Source: Streptomyces aureocirculatus
GTDB taxonomy: Bacteria > Actinomycetota > Actinomycetes > Streptomycetales > Streptomycetaceae
DNA: 64,000 nt
Assembly: GCF_000720475.1 (NCBI RefSeq)
Contig: NZ_JOAP01000009.1
Location: 86,467 to 150,466, forward strand
Reading direction: 5' to 3'
Shown here: positions 52,907 to 62,154 of the stretch, piece after piece
Layout: every line of letters starts with the position of its first letter
Numbering within the stretch: position 1 is the first letter of the stretch
Program-made: the position numbers and the translations under genes
The notes under the pieces: model-generated
Database searches by the model: none
What the model saw: the letters and a program-made list of their open reading frames with translations, nothing else
Told to the model about the DNA's origin: nothing

Positions 52907-54691
52907 GTGGCCTCTGCCGACCTGTCACCCCCGTCACTCAGCCGAGCCGACCGGGGCAGCGGCATGCGCGAACCCTGGTACCAGCGGCACCGCATGGCGC
53001 TGCTCATCACCGCGGGTCTGCTGCCGCTGTATCTGCTGTGGTGGACGGTGTTCGCGACGGGCGGCGGCGACCTCGCCGCCCAGCAGGCCTGGGCGGGCTT
53101 CGCCAGGCGCTACCCGGGCTCCGCGTACAGCCTGTTCTGGTACGGCGGCCTGCACACCGCGAACTACAGCGTCATCTCGCCGTATCTGATGGCCGCCTTC
53201 GGCGTGCGGACCGTGGCGGCCGCCTCGGGGCTCGCCGCCACCTTCATGGGCGTCTCGATCATCATGCGCAGCTCCATCCGCAAGCCGCTGTGGCCCGCGC
53301 TCGTGGTCGGCTTCTCGATGTGGTGCCAGGTCGTGTGCGGGCGGGCGACGTTCATGCTGGGCGTCGCCTTCGGCGTCGGCGCCGTGCTCGCGGCCGTCGG
53401 CGGCAACAGCCGCCGCCGGATCGTGGCCGCCACCCTGTGCGCGGCCCTCGCCACGATGGGCAGCCCGGTGGCGGGTCTGTTCCTCGTCGTGGTGGGCGCC
53501 GCCTATCTGTTCCTTCGCCAGTGGGGCCGTGCCCTCGCCCTGATCCTGCCGCCGTTCGTCGTGGTGGGCCTCACGACGTGGCTGTTCCCCTTCGAGGGCG
53601 AGCAGCCCATGGCGTTCGTCCGGATCTTCCCGCCGGTGCTGCTGTGCGGCGTCGTGATGCTGGCAGCGCCGCGGTCCTGGAAGCTGCTGAAGTTCGGCGC
53701 CGGGGTGTACGCGGTGGGGGTCGTCCTGACCTGGCTGATCCCCACCCCGATCGGTACGAACGTCGAGCGCTTCGCCGAGATCGCGGCCCCGCCGATACTG
53801 CTGGCCGCCGTCATGAACCGGGACTTCACCCTCCCCAAGTCGCTGCGGCCCCTGCGGCCGAAGCGGGTCCTTGAGACCCTGCGGCGGCTCGGCTCCCCGC
53901 GTCCGGTGTGGTCCGGCGTCAAACGGCACCACATCTGGCAGCGCGCGGTCCTCGTCACCGCCGTCGTGCTGTCCCTGACCTGGGTTTCCATCAAGACGAC
54001 CGCCGACATAGTGGCCTACACGAAGGTGCCCACCTGGGCCGTCGAGACGGACGGCGTCGTCAAGGAGCTGAACCGCCTGGGCGCCGACCGCACCCGCGTC
54101 GAGGTGGTCCCGGCCCGCGACCACCGCGAGGCCGCCGTGCTCTCGCCGTACATCAACATGGCGCGCGGCTGGAACCGGCAGGCCGACGTGGAGCGCGGCC
54201 GCCTCTTCTACGAGGGCCGGCCGGTGTCCGAGGTGGAGGAGGGCGCCTTCACGTCGTCCTCGTACCGTGCCTGGCTGAACCACTGGGCCGTCGGCTTCGT
54301 GGTGCTCTACAAGGGCGACGGCAAGCCGGACGGCGCCGCCGAGCGCGAGCACGACCTGGTGACCAGCGAGCCGAGCTATCTGGACCAGGTCTGGCACGAC
54401 GACAACTGGCGGATCTACCGCGTGAAGGACGCCGTCCCGCTGGTCGACAGGCCCGGCTCCGTGGTGACCGCAGACGGCGCCCACCTCACCGTCCGCATGT
54501 CCGAACCCGGCTCGGTCATCGTCCGGGTCGCCTACTCGCCGTGGCTGTGGGCCGAGGGCGGCTGCCTGTACAAGGAGGGCGACTTCACCCGGCTCACGGT
54601 GAAGAAGGCGGGCGACATACGCATCGCGTCCAACTACGGGGGCCCCTCGGGACCGCAGCCGCGGTGCGCGCCCGACAAGGACGCGGATTAG
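52907..54691 (+). CDS. Polytopic membrane protein with extracytoplasmic C-terminal domain
   Basis: The product is 594 residues from GTG 52907. About ten membrane segments run to about residue 370 (ALLITAGLLPLYLLWWTVFA, ATLCAALATMGSPVAGLFLV, AVLVTAVVLSLTWVSIK), then a soluble C-terminal part (VVKELNRLGADRTRVEVVPA, LDQVWHDDNWRIYRVKDAVP). This plan resembles GT-C type glycosyltransferases or lipid-linked sugar transfer proteins of the actinobacterial envelope, and WHDDNWRIYRV is common in such large membrane proteins. No catalytic residue can be named. It ends at a strong bidirectional terminator. Confidence 0.75.
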   Translation: MASADLSPPSLSRADRGSGMREPWYQRHRMALLITAGLLPLYLLWWTVFATGGGDLAAQQAWAGFARRYPGSAYSLFWYGGLHTANYSVISPYLMAAFGVRTVAAASGLAATFMGVSIIMRSSIRKPLWPALVVGFSMWCQVVCGRATFMLGVAFGVGAVLAAVGGNSRRRIVAATLCAALATMGSPVAGLFLVVVGAAYLFLRQWGRALALILPPFVVVGLTTWLFPFEGEQPMAFVRIFPPVLLCGVVMLAAPRSWKLLKFGAGVYAVGVVLTWLIPTPIGTNVERFAEIAAPPILLAAVMNRDFTLPKSLRPLRPKRVLETLRRLGSPRPVWSGVKRHHIWQRAVLVTAVVLSLTWVSIKTTADIVAYTKVPTWAVETDGVVKELNRLGADRTRVEVVPARDHREAAVLSPYINMARGWNRQADVERGRLFYEGRPVSEVEEGAFTSSSYRAWLNHWAVGFVVLYKGDGKPDGAAEREHDLVTSEPSYLDQVWHDDNWRIYRVKDAVPLVDRPGSVVTADGAHLTVRMSEPGSVIVRVAYSPWLWAEGGCLYKEGDFTRLTVKKAGDIRIASNYGGPSGPQPRCAPDKDAD

Positions 54692-54724
54692 GCCGACGCG
54701 GGGCCCGGGCGCGGGCCTGACGCA

Positions 54725-54768
54725 CAAAGGGGTGGGGCGAGCCGAAACCGGCTCGCCCCACCCCTTTG
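54725..54768. terminator. Bidirectional terminator between convergent genes
   Basis: Perfect 20-bp arms (54725-54744 and 54749-54768) flank a 4-base loop; the outer pairs are AAA/TTT, which gives a T run in both directions. It lies between the convergent membrane protein and DacA-like genes. Confidence 0.95.
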
Positions 54769-54786
54769 CCGTGCGCTACCGGACCG

Positions 54787-57543
54787 TCAGCCGATCCGGG
54801 TGAGCTTCGCGCCGAAGCCCGGTTCGGAGAGGTCCTTCTGCAGGGCCACCGGAACCTTGATCGCCCCGGTGGTCGTGCCGTCCCCGACGGTGAGCCTGCC
54901 GACGACGGTGCCCGCCTTCGCGGAGTGCGGCGGGGTCTTGCCCGCGTCGTCGATCTCGACCTTCGAGGTCAGTCCGGACCAGCCGACGGCGGTGACGTCC
55001 CTGGTGGCGACGACCGGCGTGGTGCCGCCGAGGCCGTCGTCGACCTCGCCGACGACCTGGCCCTTCTTCACCACGGTCCTGGCCTTCAGGGCGTCCTGAC
55101 CGGCCGCGATCAGGTCCTTGGTGACGCCTGTGACCTTGTCGATGTTGGCCACGCCGCCCGAACCGAACTGCGCGAGGGCCGCGCCGATGATCACGTGGGT
55201 CCTGCCGCCGACCCTCTTCTCCGCGGCGAAGAGGATGTTGCCGCCCGCGGCGGTGGTGGTGCCCGTCTTGATGCCGATGGCGACGGTCGGGACGAGACCG
55301 AAGTAGTTGGTCTGCCGGTCCCCGTTGAGGTCCTTGTAGTTGCGCTGCCCTGCGATCTCCTTGAAGACCGGGTTCTCCATGGCGACGCGGCCGAGCTTCA
55401 CCAGGTCCTCGGCGGTCGAGACGGTGGTCTTGTTCAGGCCGCTCGGGTCGGTGTAGTGCGTGTTCTTCATGCCGAGTTCCTTGGCGGTCTCGTTCATCTT
55501 GGCGACGAACTTGTCCTCGGAACCGTTGCTGTCCCAGCGCGCGAGCATCCGGGCCACGTTGTTGGCCGACGGCAGCATCACGGCCTGCAGGGCCTCGTAC
55601 TGGGTGATCTTCTGGCCCTCGGTCACCTTGACCACGGACTCGTTCTCCGGCTTGCCCTTCTCGTAGTGCCGCTGCGCCTGGGCGTCGACGGTGAGCGTCT
55701 TGCCGTTCCCACCCTTCTTGATCGGGTGGTCGCGCAGGATCAGGTACGTCGTCATCACCTTGGCGATGCTGGCGATCGGTACGGGCTTCTGCTCACCCGC
55801 CGTGCCGAAGGAGCCGATGCCGTCCACATCCATGGCCGCCTGGCCCTTGCCGGGCCAGGGGATCGACGGCTTTCCGCCCTTGAACGCGTACGAGGACGCA
55901 CTCGTCAGCGTCAGCTTCGCCTCGGGAAGGGGACGCACCGCCTGTGCGACTGCGAACACCACGACGAGCAGCAGCACGAGCGGCGTCCAGATCTTGAACC
56001 GGCGCACGAGGGTGCGCACCCGGGTCTCCGGAGGCGGCGGCGTGTTGGTCAGCTCGGCGAGCAGGTCGATCGGGGGCTTCGGGGGCAGGGGCTGCTGCCG
56101 GGTGGCTTCCGGGGAGGCGGCTTCTGGCGGGGGCGCCTGGGGGGAACCGGTCCGCGCGGGACCCGTCCGGGCGGACCCCGGCTGCGCGGGCAGGGCGGTG
56201 GCACCCGCGTCGGGCTTGGCGCCCGGCTTCGTCAGGGTCCTGGTCCGGGAGTCCTCAAGGGGCTTGAGCGCGACGAACTTGCTGGTCCGCTCGGACTCCG
56301 ACTCGGTCTCCGGCTTGCCCCCGGGCTTCTTCTTGCCTTCGGGCTTCTTCTCGGCGTCGGCGCGCTTGTCCGGCTCGGGTACGTCACCGAGCTTGAGCGT
56401 CGTGGTGGGCTGGTCCACGCCCGAGGAGGCGGGCCGGGGGGCCTTGAAGACCGCGGTGGCCTGGTCGAGCGGACGGCCGTCCTCGGAGCGGGGCTTCGCG
56501 CTGCCGGGCTTGGCGGGGTCGGGCTTGGGCTTCGCGCTGCCGGACTTGGGCTTGGCCTTGAAGTCGGCGTCGGGCTTGGCGTCAGCTTCGGCCTTGGAGT
56601 CAGCGTCGGGCTCGGAGTCGGCGTCGGCCTTGGACCCAGCCTCGGCCTTGGAGTCGGCGTCGGCCTTGGGCTCGGCGTCAGGCTTCGCAGGTCCGGCCTT
56701 GGACTCGGCGTCCGCGTCGGGCTTCGTCGGCTCGGCCTCCGCCTCGGCTTCCGGCTTCGCGGCGGCGGCCCAGGACGGGGTCTTCGGCCCACCGGAAGCA
56801 CCGTTCCCGCCCTTGCGGCCGGTGTTGAACACGGCGGTGGCCCGGTCGGCCCGCGGGTCCTGGGGCTGGGACTCACCGCCCTCGGCCTTGGCCCCGTCCT
56901 CGGCGTCCGCCTTGGCGTCGGCGGAGTCGGCGTCATCGACGGCACCGGCAGCAGTGCCGGACTCACCCCCGGCGTCCGGAGTGTCCGCCTTCGCGGCAGG
57001 CCGCGCAGCCGTGAACACGGCGGTGGCCATGTCGACCGCGGACCCCGAGGCCGCGTCACCGCCACCGCCACCCGCGCCGGAGTCACCGCCGCCGCTCACC
57101 CCCACGCCGGAGTCACCGCCGCCGGTCACCCCCACGCCGGAGCCGTCACCGCCGGTCACTCCCTCGGCGGAGGCATCCGCCGCACGGTCCGAGTCACCGC
57201 CGGAGGCGTCCGCGGCGTCCGCGGAGGCATCGGAGGCATCGGAGGCACCGGCGTCCGCGCCCACAGCGGTGGAGGAACCTTCCCGCTCGGCCCCACCGGC
57301 ACGGTCACCCATGCCGGAATCCTCGGCTCCGGGTTCCGCCCCCTCGCCCTCCGAAGAGGATTCGTCACTCGCGACCCACGCGGCAACCGCGGCGCGCAGT
57401 CGTGCGTCTCCATTGACGTCGCCCGGCTTGGAGCCGGACGCAGCATCGGCCGACGCGTCGGACGCCGGAGCAGCGTCGCCCGCACCGTCCGAGGCGCCCC
57501 CGCCAGAAACCGTCTTCGACCTGTCGGGGAACTCGCCCGCCAC
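54787..57543 (-). CDS. DacA-like D-alanyl-D-alanine carboxypeptidase with long disordered tail
   Basis: GTG 57543 was chosen because GGAGG lies 5-6 bases upstream; the open frame goes on to 57669 without such a site. The 918-residue protein has about 515 residues of low-complexity sequence rich in Asp, Ala, Lys, Pro and Gly, one membrane helix (IWTPLVLLLVVVFAVAQAV) and then a PBP5-type domain with all three motifs: S-x-x-K (SIAKVMT), S-x-N (SANN) and K-T-G (KTGTT). It trims the terminal D-Ala of peptidoglycan outside the cell. The tail, probably cytoplasmic, carries three ATAVF motifs (DMATAVFTAARP, DRATAVFNTGRK, DQATAVFKAPRP) and a related PTTTLKLG, like a repeated binding or phosphorylation motif. 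Family members are normally 400-450 residues. Confidence 0.88.
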   Translation of the reverse strand: MAGEFPDRSKTVSGGGASDGAGDAAPASDASADAASGSKPGDVNGDARLRAAVAAWVASDESSSEGEGAEPGAEDSGMGDRAGGAEREGSSTAVGADAGASDASDASADAADASGGDSDRAADASAEGVTGGDGSGVGVTGGGDSGVGVSGGGDSGAGGGGGDAASGSAVDMATAVFTAARPAAKADTPDAGGESGTAAGAVDDADSADAKADAEDGAKAEGGESQPQDPRADRATAVFNTGRKGGNGASGGPKTPSWAAAAKPEAEAEAEPTKPDADAESKAGPAKPDAEPKADADSKAEAGSKADADSEPDADSKAEADAKPDADFKAKPKSGSAKPKPDPAKPGSAKPRSEDGRPLDQATAVFKAPRPASSGVDQPTTTLKLGDVPEPDKRADAEKKPEGKKKPGGKPETESESERTSKFVALKPLEDSRTRTLTKPGAKPDAGATALPAQPGSARTGPARTGSPQAPPPEAASPEATRQQPLPPKPPIDLLAELTNTPPPPETRVRTLVRRFKIWTPLVLLLVVVFAVAQAVRPLPEAKLTLTSASSYAFKGGKPSIPWPGKGQAAMDVDGIGSFGTAGEQKPVPIASIAKVMTTYLILRDHPIKKGGNGKTLTVDAQAQRHYEKGKPENESVVKVTEGQKITQYEALQAVMLPSANNVARMLARWDSNGSEDKFVAKMNETAKELGMKNTHYTDPSGLNKTTVSTAEDLVKLGRVAMENPVFKEIAGQRNYKDLNGDRQTNYFGLVPTVAIGIKTGTTTAAGGNILFAAEKRVGGRTHVIIGAALAQFGSGGVANIDKVTGVTKDLIAAGQDALKARTVVKKGQVVGEVDDGLGGTTPVVATRDVTAVGWSGLTSKVEIDDAGKTPPHSAKAGTVVGRLTVGDGTTTGAIKVPVALQKDLSEPGFGAKLTRIG

Positions 57544-57761
57544 CGATGCCTCCTCGTTCGCCGTACTCGCCGCACTTACCACGCAAAACCACCGCCCGGA
57601 CCCACTGTCCGAACCGTGTACCAGTGTCCTGTGTGAGGGCTTAACCCCCGTGGTAGACGAGAACGACATACCTACTGGTTCCCGTACGTACCGCCCACGC
57701 GCTCTCGACAGACCAATGTGAGAGGGGTCACCCTGTCATTCATCCACGCGGGGAGGCATGG

Positions 57762-58532
57762 ATGGGCAGGAGCCGCAGAACAATTCCGGAGGAGCTTCTG
57801 CTGCTCGCTCTGGACCCGGCCACGGGTACCACAGCGCAGCCGCAGTCGCTCGACCTCGGTCTGGCCGGAGCACAGCTAGTGGAGCTGGCGCTGGCCGGAC
57901 GGATAGCCCCTGACGGGGATCGTATCGCCGTGGTGATGCCACGGCCGACCGGAGATCCGACTCTGGACTCCGCACTGGAACTGCTGCGCAGGCGCGGCAG
58001 CCCGGTACGGGCGGTCCACTGGATCGGCGGGCCCCGGCTGGGGCTGCGCCAGATTTACCTCTCGCATCTGGAGCGGTGCGGCATGGTGCATGCCGTGGCG
58101 GGCCAGATGTGCGGAGTGCTGCCGACGACTCGCTACCAGGCGACGGAGACGGCGATCAGCCGGGACATCAGGGCCCGGCTCGATTCGGCGATCCGCACCG
58201 GTGTACCACCGGACCCGCGGACCGCCGCGCTCGCCGCACTGGCCCACGCGGTCGGACTCGGCAAGCACCTGTATCCGGGCAACGAGGGCCGCTCGTCCCG
58301 TTCCCGGCTGCGGGATCTGATCAGGCACGACCCGATGGGCGGCCTCGTGGCGCACGCCGTGATGGACGTCCAGAACGGGGTGGCGGCGCAGCCGCGCCGC
58401 AGTCCCGCGACTGCCGTGGGGCAGGGCGGGCGACAGCCCGCGCAGACGGCACGGGCCGTACCGGAACCCGGCAGGGTCCCGATGCAGCCACGCCGAGGTG
58501 CGGGAGCCATGGCCCGCGCCGTGGCCCACTGA
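57762..58532 (+). CDS. GPP34 (Golgi phosphoprotein 3) family protein
   Basis: The product is 256 residues, ATG 57762 with GGGGAGG upstream. GPP34 features are TIPEELLLLALDPATGTTAQ, LGLAGAQLVELALAGRIAPD and HAVGLGKHLYPGNEGRSSRSRL. Eukaryotic GPP34 binds phosphoinositides on the Golgi; bacterial members are common in Streptomyces with unknown function and may bind anionic lipids through basic residues. The C-terminal 50 residues are Pro/Arg/Gln-rich and disordered. It stands alone and diverges from the DacA-like gene. Confidence 0.9.
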   Translation: MGRSRRTIPEELLLLALDPATGTTAQPQSLDLGLAGAQLVELALAGRIAPDGDRIAVVMPRPTGDPTLDSALELLRRRGSPVRAVHWIGGPRLGLRQIYLSHLERCGMVHAVAGQMCGVLPTTRYQATETAISRDIRARLDSAIRTGVPPDPRTAALAALAHAVGLGKHLYPGNEGRSSRSRLRDLIRHDPMGGLVAHAVMDVQNGVAAQPRRSPATAVGQGGRQPAQTARAVPEPGRVPMQPRRGAGAMARAVAH

Positions 58533-58863
58533 GTACCGAGCACTGAGTTCGGCAACGCCAGCATTACTCGCACCCCCCAGGTGCACCCAGCGCCGCACCG
58601 CAGTCCCCAGACCCGGTTCGGGAGCCGCTGGTCCGCGCGGTCGGGGGGCCGGATGTCCATGGACGGGCACCGGCGCCCCGGCCCGCGCGGCCGCAACCGC
58701 CGCACCCTGCACGCGTGTTGCGAAACCGCCCACGGCGACCGCCGCACCGGCACCCGCGCCTACCGCTGTTCTGCTGTTTCCCAGCGCCGAGTTGACCCGT
58801 GGTGGCACTCTGCATGGCAGCAGACACGCAAAGTAGAGGCATAGTGCCGGAGGTGCACGTCCC
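58533..58863. other. Intergenic region before the DUF5753 regulator
   Basis: This 331-bp stretch holds no convincing gene; short frames on both strands lack good starts or content. The AT-richer 58790-58850 part probably contains the promoter of the regulator, and CCGGAGGTG at 58848-58856 is its ribosome-binding site. Confidence 0.6.
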
Positions 58864-59721
58864 GTGGCGTCCAACGTCAATCCCACTGTCAGGCGACGCC
58901 GGCTCGGACAGGAGCTGCGCCGGCTGCGTGAGCTGAAAGGCATGACGGCAGAGGAGGTGGCGGAGCGACTCCTTGTCTCACAGTCGAAGATCAGCCGCCT
59001 GGAGAACGGCCGCCGTTCCATCAGCCAGCGCGACGTCCGCGACCTCTGCGGGGTGTACGAGGTCGAGGACCACCGTATCGTCGACTCCTTGATGCAGATG
59101 GCCAAGGATTCGCGCCAGCAGGGCTGGTGGCACTCCTTCGGCGACATCCCGTACAGCGTGTACATCGGCCTGGAGACGGACGCCGCCTCCTTGCGGGTGT
59201 ACGACCCGCAGGTCGTCCCCGGCCTGCTCCAGACCCGTCCGTACGCGGAAGCCCTGATCACCGGCGCGCTACCGGAGACAACACCGACGGACATCGAGAA
59301 ACGGGTGCAGGTCCGGATGCGCCGCCAGGAGCGCGTCGCGGCGCCGGAGAACCCGCTGCGCCTGTGGACCGTCCTGGACGAATCGGCGCTGCGCCGCGTC
59401 GTCGGCACCAGAGCGCTGATGCGCGAACAACTGGAGCACCTGGTGGAACAGTCGCAATTGCCGCATGTGACGGTGCAGGTGATCCCGTTCGAGATGGGTG
59501 CGCACCCGGGGCTGAACGGCCAGTACGCGATCCTTGAGTTCCCGGACGCCTCGGATTCCAGCGTGGTCTACATCGAGGGCGTCACCAGCGACCTGTATCT
59601 GGAAAAGGCGAACGACGTCCAGCAATACAGCGTCATGTACGAGCATTTGCGGGCGCAGGCGCTGAATGTGGAGCAGTCCCGTCAGCTCATCGCGGACATC
59701 GCCAAGGACTACGCCCGCTGA
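58864..59721 (+). CDS. XRE regulator with DUF5753 domain (WhiJ/Scr1-like)
   Basis: GTG 58864 follows GGAGGTG. The 285-residue protein has an XRE HTH (LGQELRRLRELKGMTAEEVA, SQSKISRLENGRRSISQRDV) and a DUF5753 domain (VVPGLLQTRPYAEALITG, VIPFEMGAHPGLNGQYAILE, VYIEGVTSDLYLEKANDV). Such proteins pair with small DUF397 proteins in Streptomyces (WhiJ-, AbaA- and Scr1/Scr2-type modules), where the HTH protein represses and the partner modulates it, influencing development or antibiotic production. A DUF397 gene follows 233 bp downstream on the same strand. Confidence 0.92.
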   Translation: MASNVNPTVRRRRLGQELRRLRELKGMTAEEVAERLLVSQSKISRLENGRRSISQRDVRDLCGVYEVEDHRIVDSLMQMAKDSRQQGWWHSFGDIPYSVYIGLETDAASLRVYDPQVVPGLLQTRPYAEALITGALPETTPTDIEKRVQVRMRRQERVAAPENPLRLWTVLDESALRRVVGTRALMREQLEHLVEQSQLPHVTVQVIPFEMGAHPGLNGQYAILEFPDASDSSVVYIEGVTSDLYLEKANDVQQYSVMYEHLRAQALNVEQSRQLIADIAKDYAR

Positions 59722-59954
59722 TGTCCGGCGTCCACACGGGCCCCCGAGGGCCCTGGGTCGGGAAAATGCCGCACAGTACACCTTGGCCATAGCGCGGCGG
59801 AAGACCCCTCTGGAATATGCCATCCGGTTGAGTGAACGACCCATCCGCCGATCGATGTTGGCGAGTAGCGTCATTCACGCCAGCAGCAAGCACGTTGGCG
59901 ATTGCCGCTCTCAGCGGTCACAGCAATTCACCAACTGGGCAAAACGGAGCGAAC

Positions 59955-60164
59955 ATGGCTATTCAGCAGGGTGCCGCGCACGCGTGGACCAAGTCTTCCT
60001 ACTCCACCGGTAACGGCGCTTGCGTCGAGGTCAAGTCACCAGTGACACAGGCGATTTCCGTGCGGGACTCAAAGGTCTCCGACGGTCCCGTCATCGCCTT
60101 CCCGGCCTCGTCCTGGAACGTTTTCGTGGCCGAGGTCCGCAGCGGGGCCCACGAACGCGGGTGA
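59955..60164 (+). CDS. DUF397 protein, partner of the DUF5753 regulator
   Basis: The product is 69 residues from ATG 59955 (weak GGAG upstream). The family signature is clear: AWTKSSYSTGNGACVEV, then ISVRDSKVSDGPVIAFPASS, WNVFVAEVR. DUF397 proteins act with DUF5753 regulators, probably by direct binding, as modulators or antitoxin-like partners. The 233-bp gap from the regulator may contain its own promoter. Confidence 0.92.
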   Translation: MAIQQGAAHAWTKSSYSTGNGACVEVKSPVTQAISVRDSKVSDGPVIAFPASSWNVFVAEVRSGAHERG

Positions 60165-60315
60165 TACGTGCCACTACGCACAGACACAACCACATAAGCA
60201 TCACCGCAGCAGCACCGCGACACCGCTGCGACGCAGCATCGCATGAGCCCTCTCGACTGGCCCGCCGTCCTGGCCGAGGGGGCTCGGCCTTGCCCCGGGG
60301 GCCCCGGTCGCCGCG

Positions 60316-61215
60316 CTAGCGGAGCTGGTCGACGTACCGGTCCGTGCCCGGGACCGTCGGGATGAACGGGGCGACCAGTTCCACCCGCCCGAGCCCGGAC
60401 GCGGCCACCGGGTCGGTGAGCGCTCCGGTGAGCGCGTCGGCGGGAGGAGCGAAGCGCTCCGTCCAGCAGTCGCGCGGATCGCACTCCAGGAACCACAGCA
60501 GGGTCAGACGGGTGTCGACGCCCTCGACCTGCTTCACATAGGTCATCCGGTCCCCCGGCAGCGGCGTCGGCCGGAAGATCACCACCATGGCGGCGGGCGA
60601 CCCCGCGAGTGCCCCCGGCAGTTGCCGCGCCACCAGCCACTCCAGGAGCTCCCCGCGCCGCCCGGGACCCTCGGCGTCGACGACCTCAAGGACGAGGCCG
60701 CGGTAGGGGTGATCGAGGGCGTGGAAGTCGCGGGGACCTGCGGCGCCGTCCCGGTACACGGTGGCCTCGTGGTCCTGGAACGCGGTGAAGACATGGGTGC
60801 GGGCCTGGTGGACGCGGCTGTCGCGGTTCAGCCGCTTGTTGATGCCGACGGTCCACTTCATGTGGTCGGCATAGCGCCCCTCGGTGATCCAGTACGTGGA
60901 GAGATAGCAGCCGGCCGTCACGGGCCGCGCGACCGCCGACTTCCCCGGGAAGCGCAGGAGCTGGAGGTCCCGGGTCGCCACCCAGCGGCGCCCGGCGTAC
61001 ATCCAGGGCATCGCCATCGCGCCCGCGTAGTAGTGGTCGTCCTCGTACCAGCGGTTATAGGCGTACTCCTGGCCGGGGTGCGGCTCGACCATGGTGATCA
61101 GCGCATGCCCCGGGCGCACCCCGTAGGGCCCGACGGCGGCCAGCTCGCCATACACGTCACTGCGCGTCCCCCCGCCCGCGCCGCTCCCACTGCCGCTGCC
61201 GCCCCGCTCGCCCAT
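60316..61215 (-). CDS. EthD-like dimeric alpha-beta barrel protein, tentative
   Basis: The product is about 299 residues from ATG 61215, with GGGGAGG about 12 bases upstream (GTG 61224 is an alternative). The segment VEPHPGQEYAYNRWYEDDHY resembles the EthD pattern (N-x-W-Y-x-x-E/D-H), and two ferredoxin-like repeats may follow (LDHPYRGLVLEVVDAEGPGR, MTYVKQVEGVDTRLTLLWFL). No enzyme activity can be claimed. It diverges from an SDR gene with 97 bp between starts, so the two may share regulation in one catabolic or detoxification step. Confidence 0.6.
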   Translation of the reverse strand: MGERGGSGSGSGAGGGTRSDVYGELAAVGPYGVRPGHALITMVEPHPGQEYAYNRWYEDDHYYAGAMAMPWMYAGRRWVATRDLQLLRFPGKSAVARPVTAGCYLSTYWITEGRYADHMKWTVGINKRLNRDSRVHQARTHVFTAFQDHEATVYRDGAAGPRDFHALDHPYRGLVLEVVDAEGPGRRGELLEWLVARQLPGALAGSPAAMVVIFRPTPLPGDRMTYVKQVEGVDTRLTLLWFLECDPRDCWTERFAPPADALTGALTDPVAASGLGRVELVAPFIPTVPGTDRYVDQLR

Positions 61216-61312
61216 GGCGCTCACACCCCTCCCCGCCTCTTCCTTCCATCCCCGGACGTCCTTACTCTGACGCCCCGTCAGGCAATTCACCAGAGAGCGA
61301 GCCGGAGGAATC

Positions 61313-62098
61313 GTGTCACTGCTCACCGGCAGGACCGTCGTCGTCTCGGGGGTGGGTGCGGGTCTCGGTCACGAGGTCGCCGCCGCCGTCGTACGGGACG
61401 GCGGGTGCGCCGTGCTCGGCGCACGCACCGAGGAGAACCTCGCCAAGACCGCCACCGCCGTCGACGCGGGCGGCGGGCGGGTCGCGTACCGGGTCACGGA
61501 CATCACCGACGAGGACCAGTGCCGGGCCCTCGCCACGCTGGCCGTCGAGCGCTTCGGGCGAATCGACGCACTGGTCCAGGTCGCCGCCTGGGACAGTTGC
61601 TTCGGCGGCATCGAGGAAGCGGACTTCGCCACCTGGCACCGCATCCTCGACGTGAACCTGCTCGGCTCGCTGCGCATGACCCGGGCGTGCCTGCCGGGCC
61701 TGAAGGAGCGCGGCGGCTCGGTCGTGCTCATCGGCACGCAGTCGTCGGTGGCCGCGCCCTCGCAGGTGCGGCAGGCGGCGTACGCGGCGTCGAAGGGCGC
61801 CCTCGTCTCGGCGATGTACTCGCTGGCGCGCGAACTCGGCCCGCACCGGATACGGGTGAACACGGTCCAGCCCGGGTGGATGTGGGGGCCACCGGTGGAG
61901 GCGTACGTGAAGTTCACCGCGGACGCCGAGGGCGTGCCGGAGGCGGAGGTGAAGCGGCGGCTCGCCGAGCGGATGGCACTGCCGGACCTGGCGACGGACG
62001 GCGATGTCGCGGACGCGTGCGTGTTCCTGGCGTCCGACAGGGCGCGGGCCATCACGGGCCAGTCGCTCCTGGTGAACGCGGGAGAGCTGATGCGCTGA
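61313..62098 (+). CDS. Short-chain dehydrogenase/reductase
   Basis: GTG 61313 follows GGAGG. The 261-residue protein is a classical SDR: cofactor motif VSGVGAGLGHEVA (GxxxGxG variant), Ser in LIGTQSSVAAPS, and the catalytic Y-x-x-x-K (YAASKGAL). The C-terminus ends in the usual ITGQSLLVNAGE. These enzymes oxidise or reduce a hydroxyl/keto group with NAD(P)(H); Ala-Arg after the second strand (LGARTEENL) favours NADP. The substrate is unknown. A terminator hairpin follows 9 bp after the stop. Confidence 0.92.
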   Translation: MSLLTGRTVVVSGVGAGLGHEVAAAVVRDGGCAVLGARTEENLAKTATAVDAGGGRVAYRVTDITDEDQCRALATLAVERFGRIDALVQVAAWDSCFGGIEEADFATWHRILDVNLLGSLRMTRACLPGLKERGGSVVLIGTQSSVAAPSQVRQAAYAASKGALVSAMYSLARELGPHRIRVNTVQPGWMWGPPVEAYVKFTADAEGVPEAEVKRRLAERMALPDLATDGDVADACVFLASDRARAITGQSLLVNAGELMR

Positions 62099-62107
62099 CC
62101 GAGCCCT

Positions 62108-62134
62108 CCGAGGGGTGGCCGACCCACCCCTCGG
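62108..62134 (+). terminator. Terminator hairpin after the SDR gene
   Basis: Eleven-base perfect arms (62108-62118, 62124-62134) with a 5-base loop are followed by CGGGCTTTCG, a weak T tract. Confidence 0.88.
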
Positions 62135-62154
62135 CGGGCTTTCGTCACCCAGAC

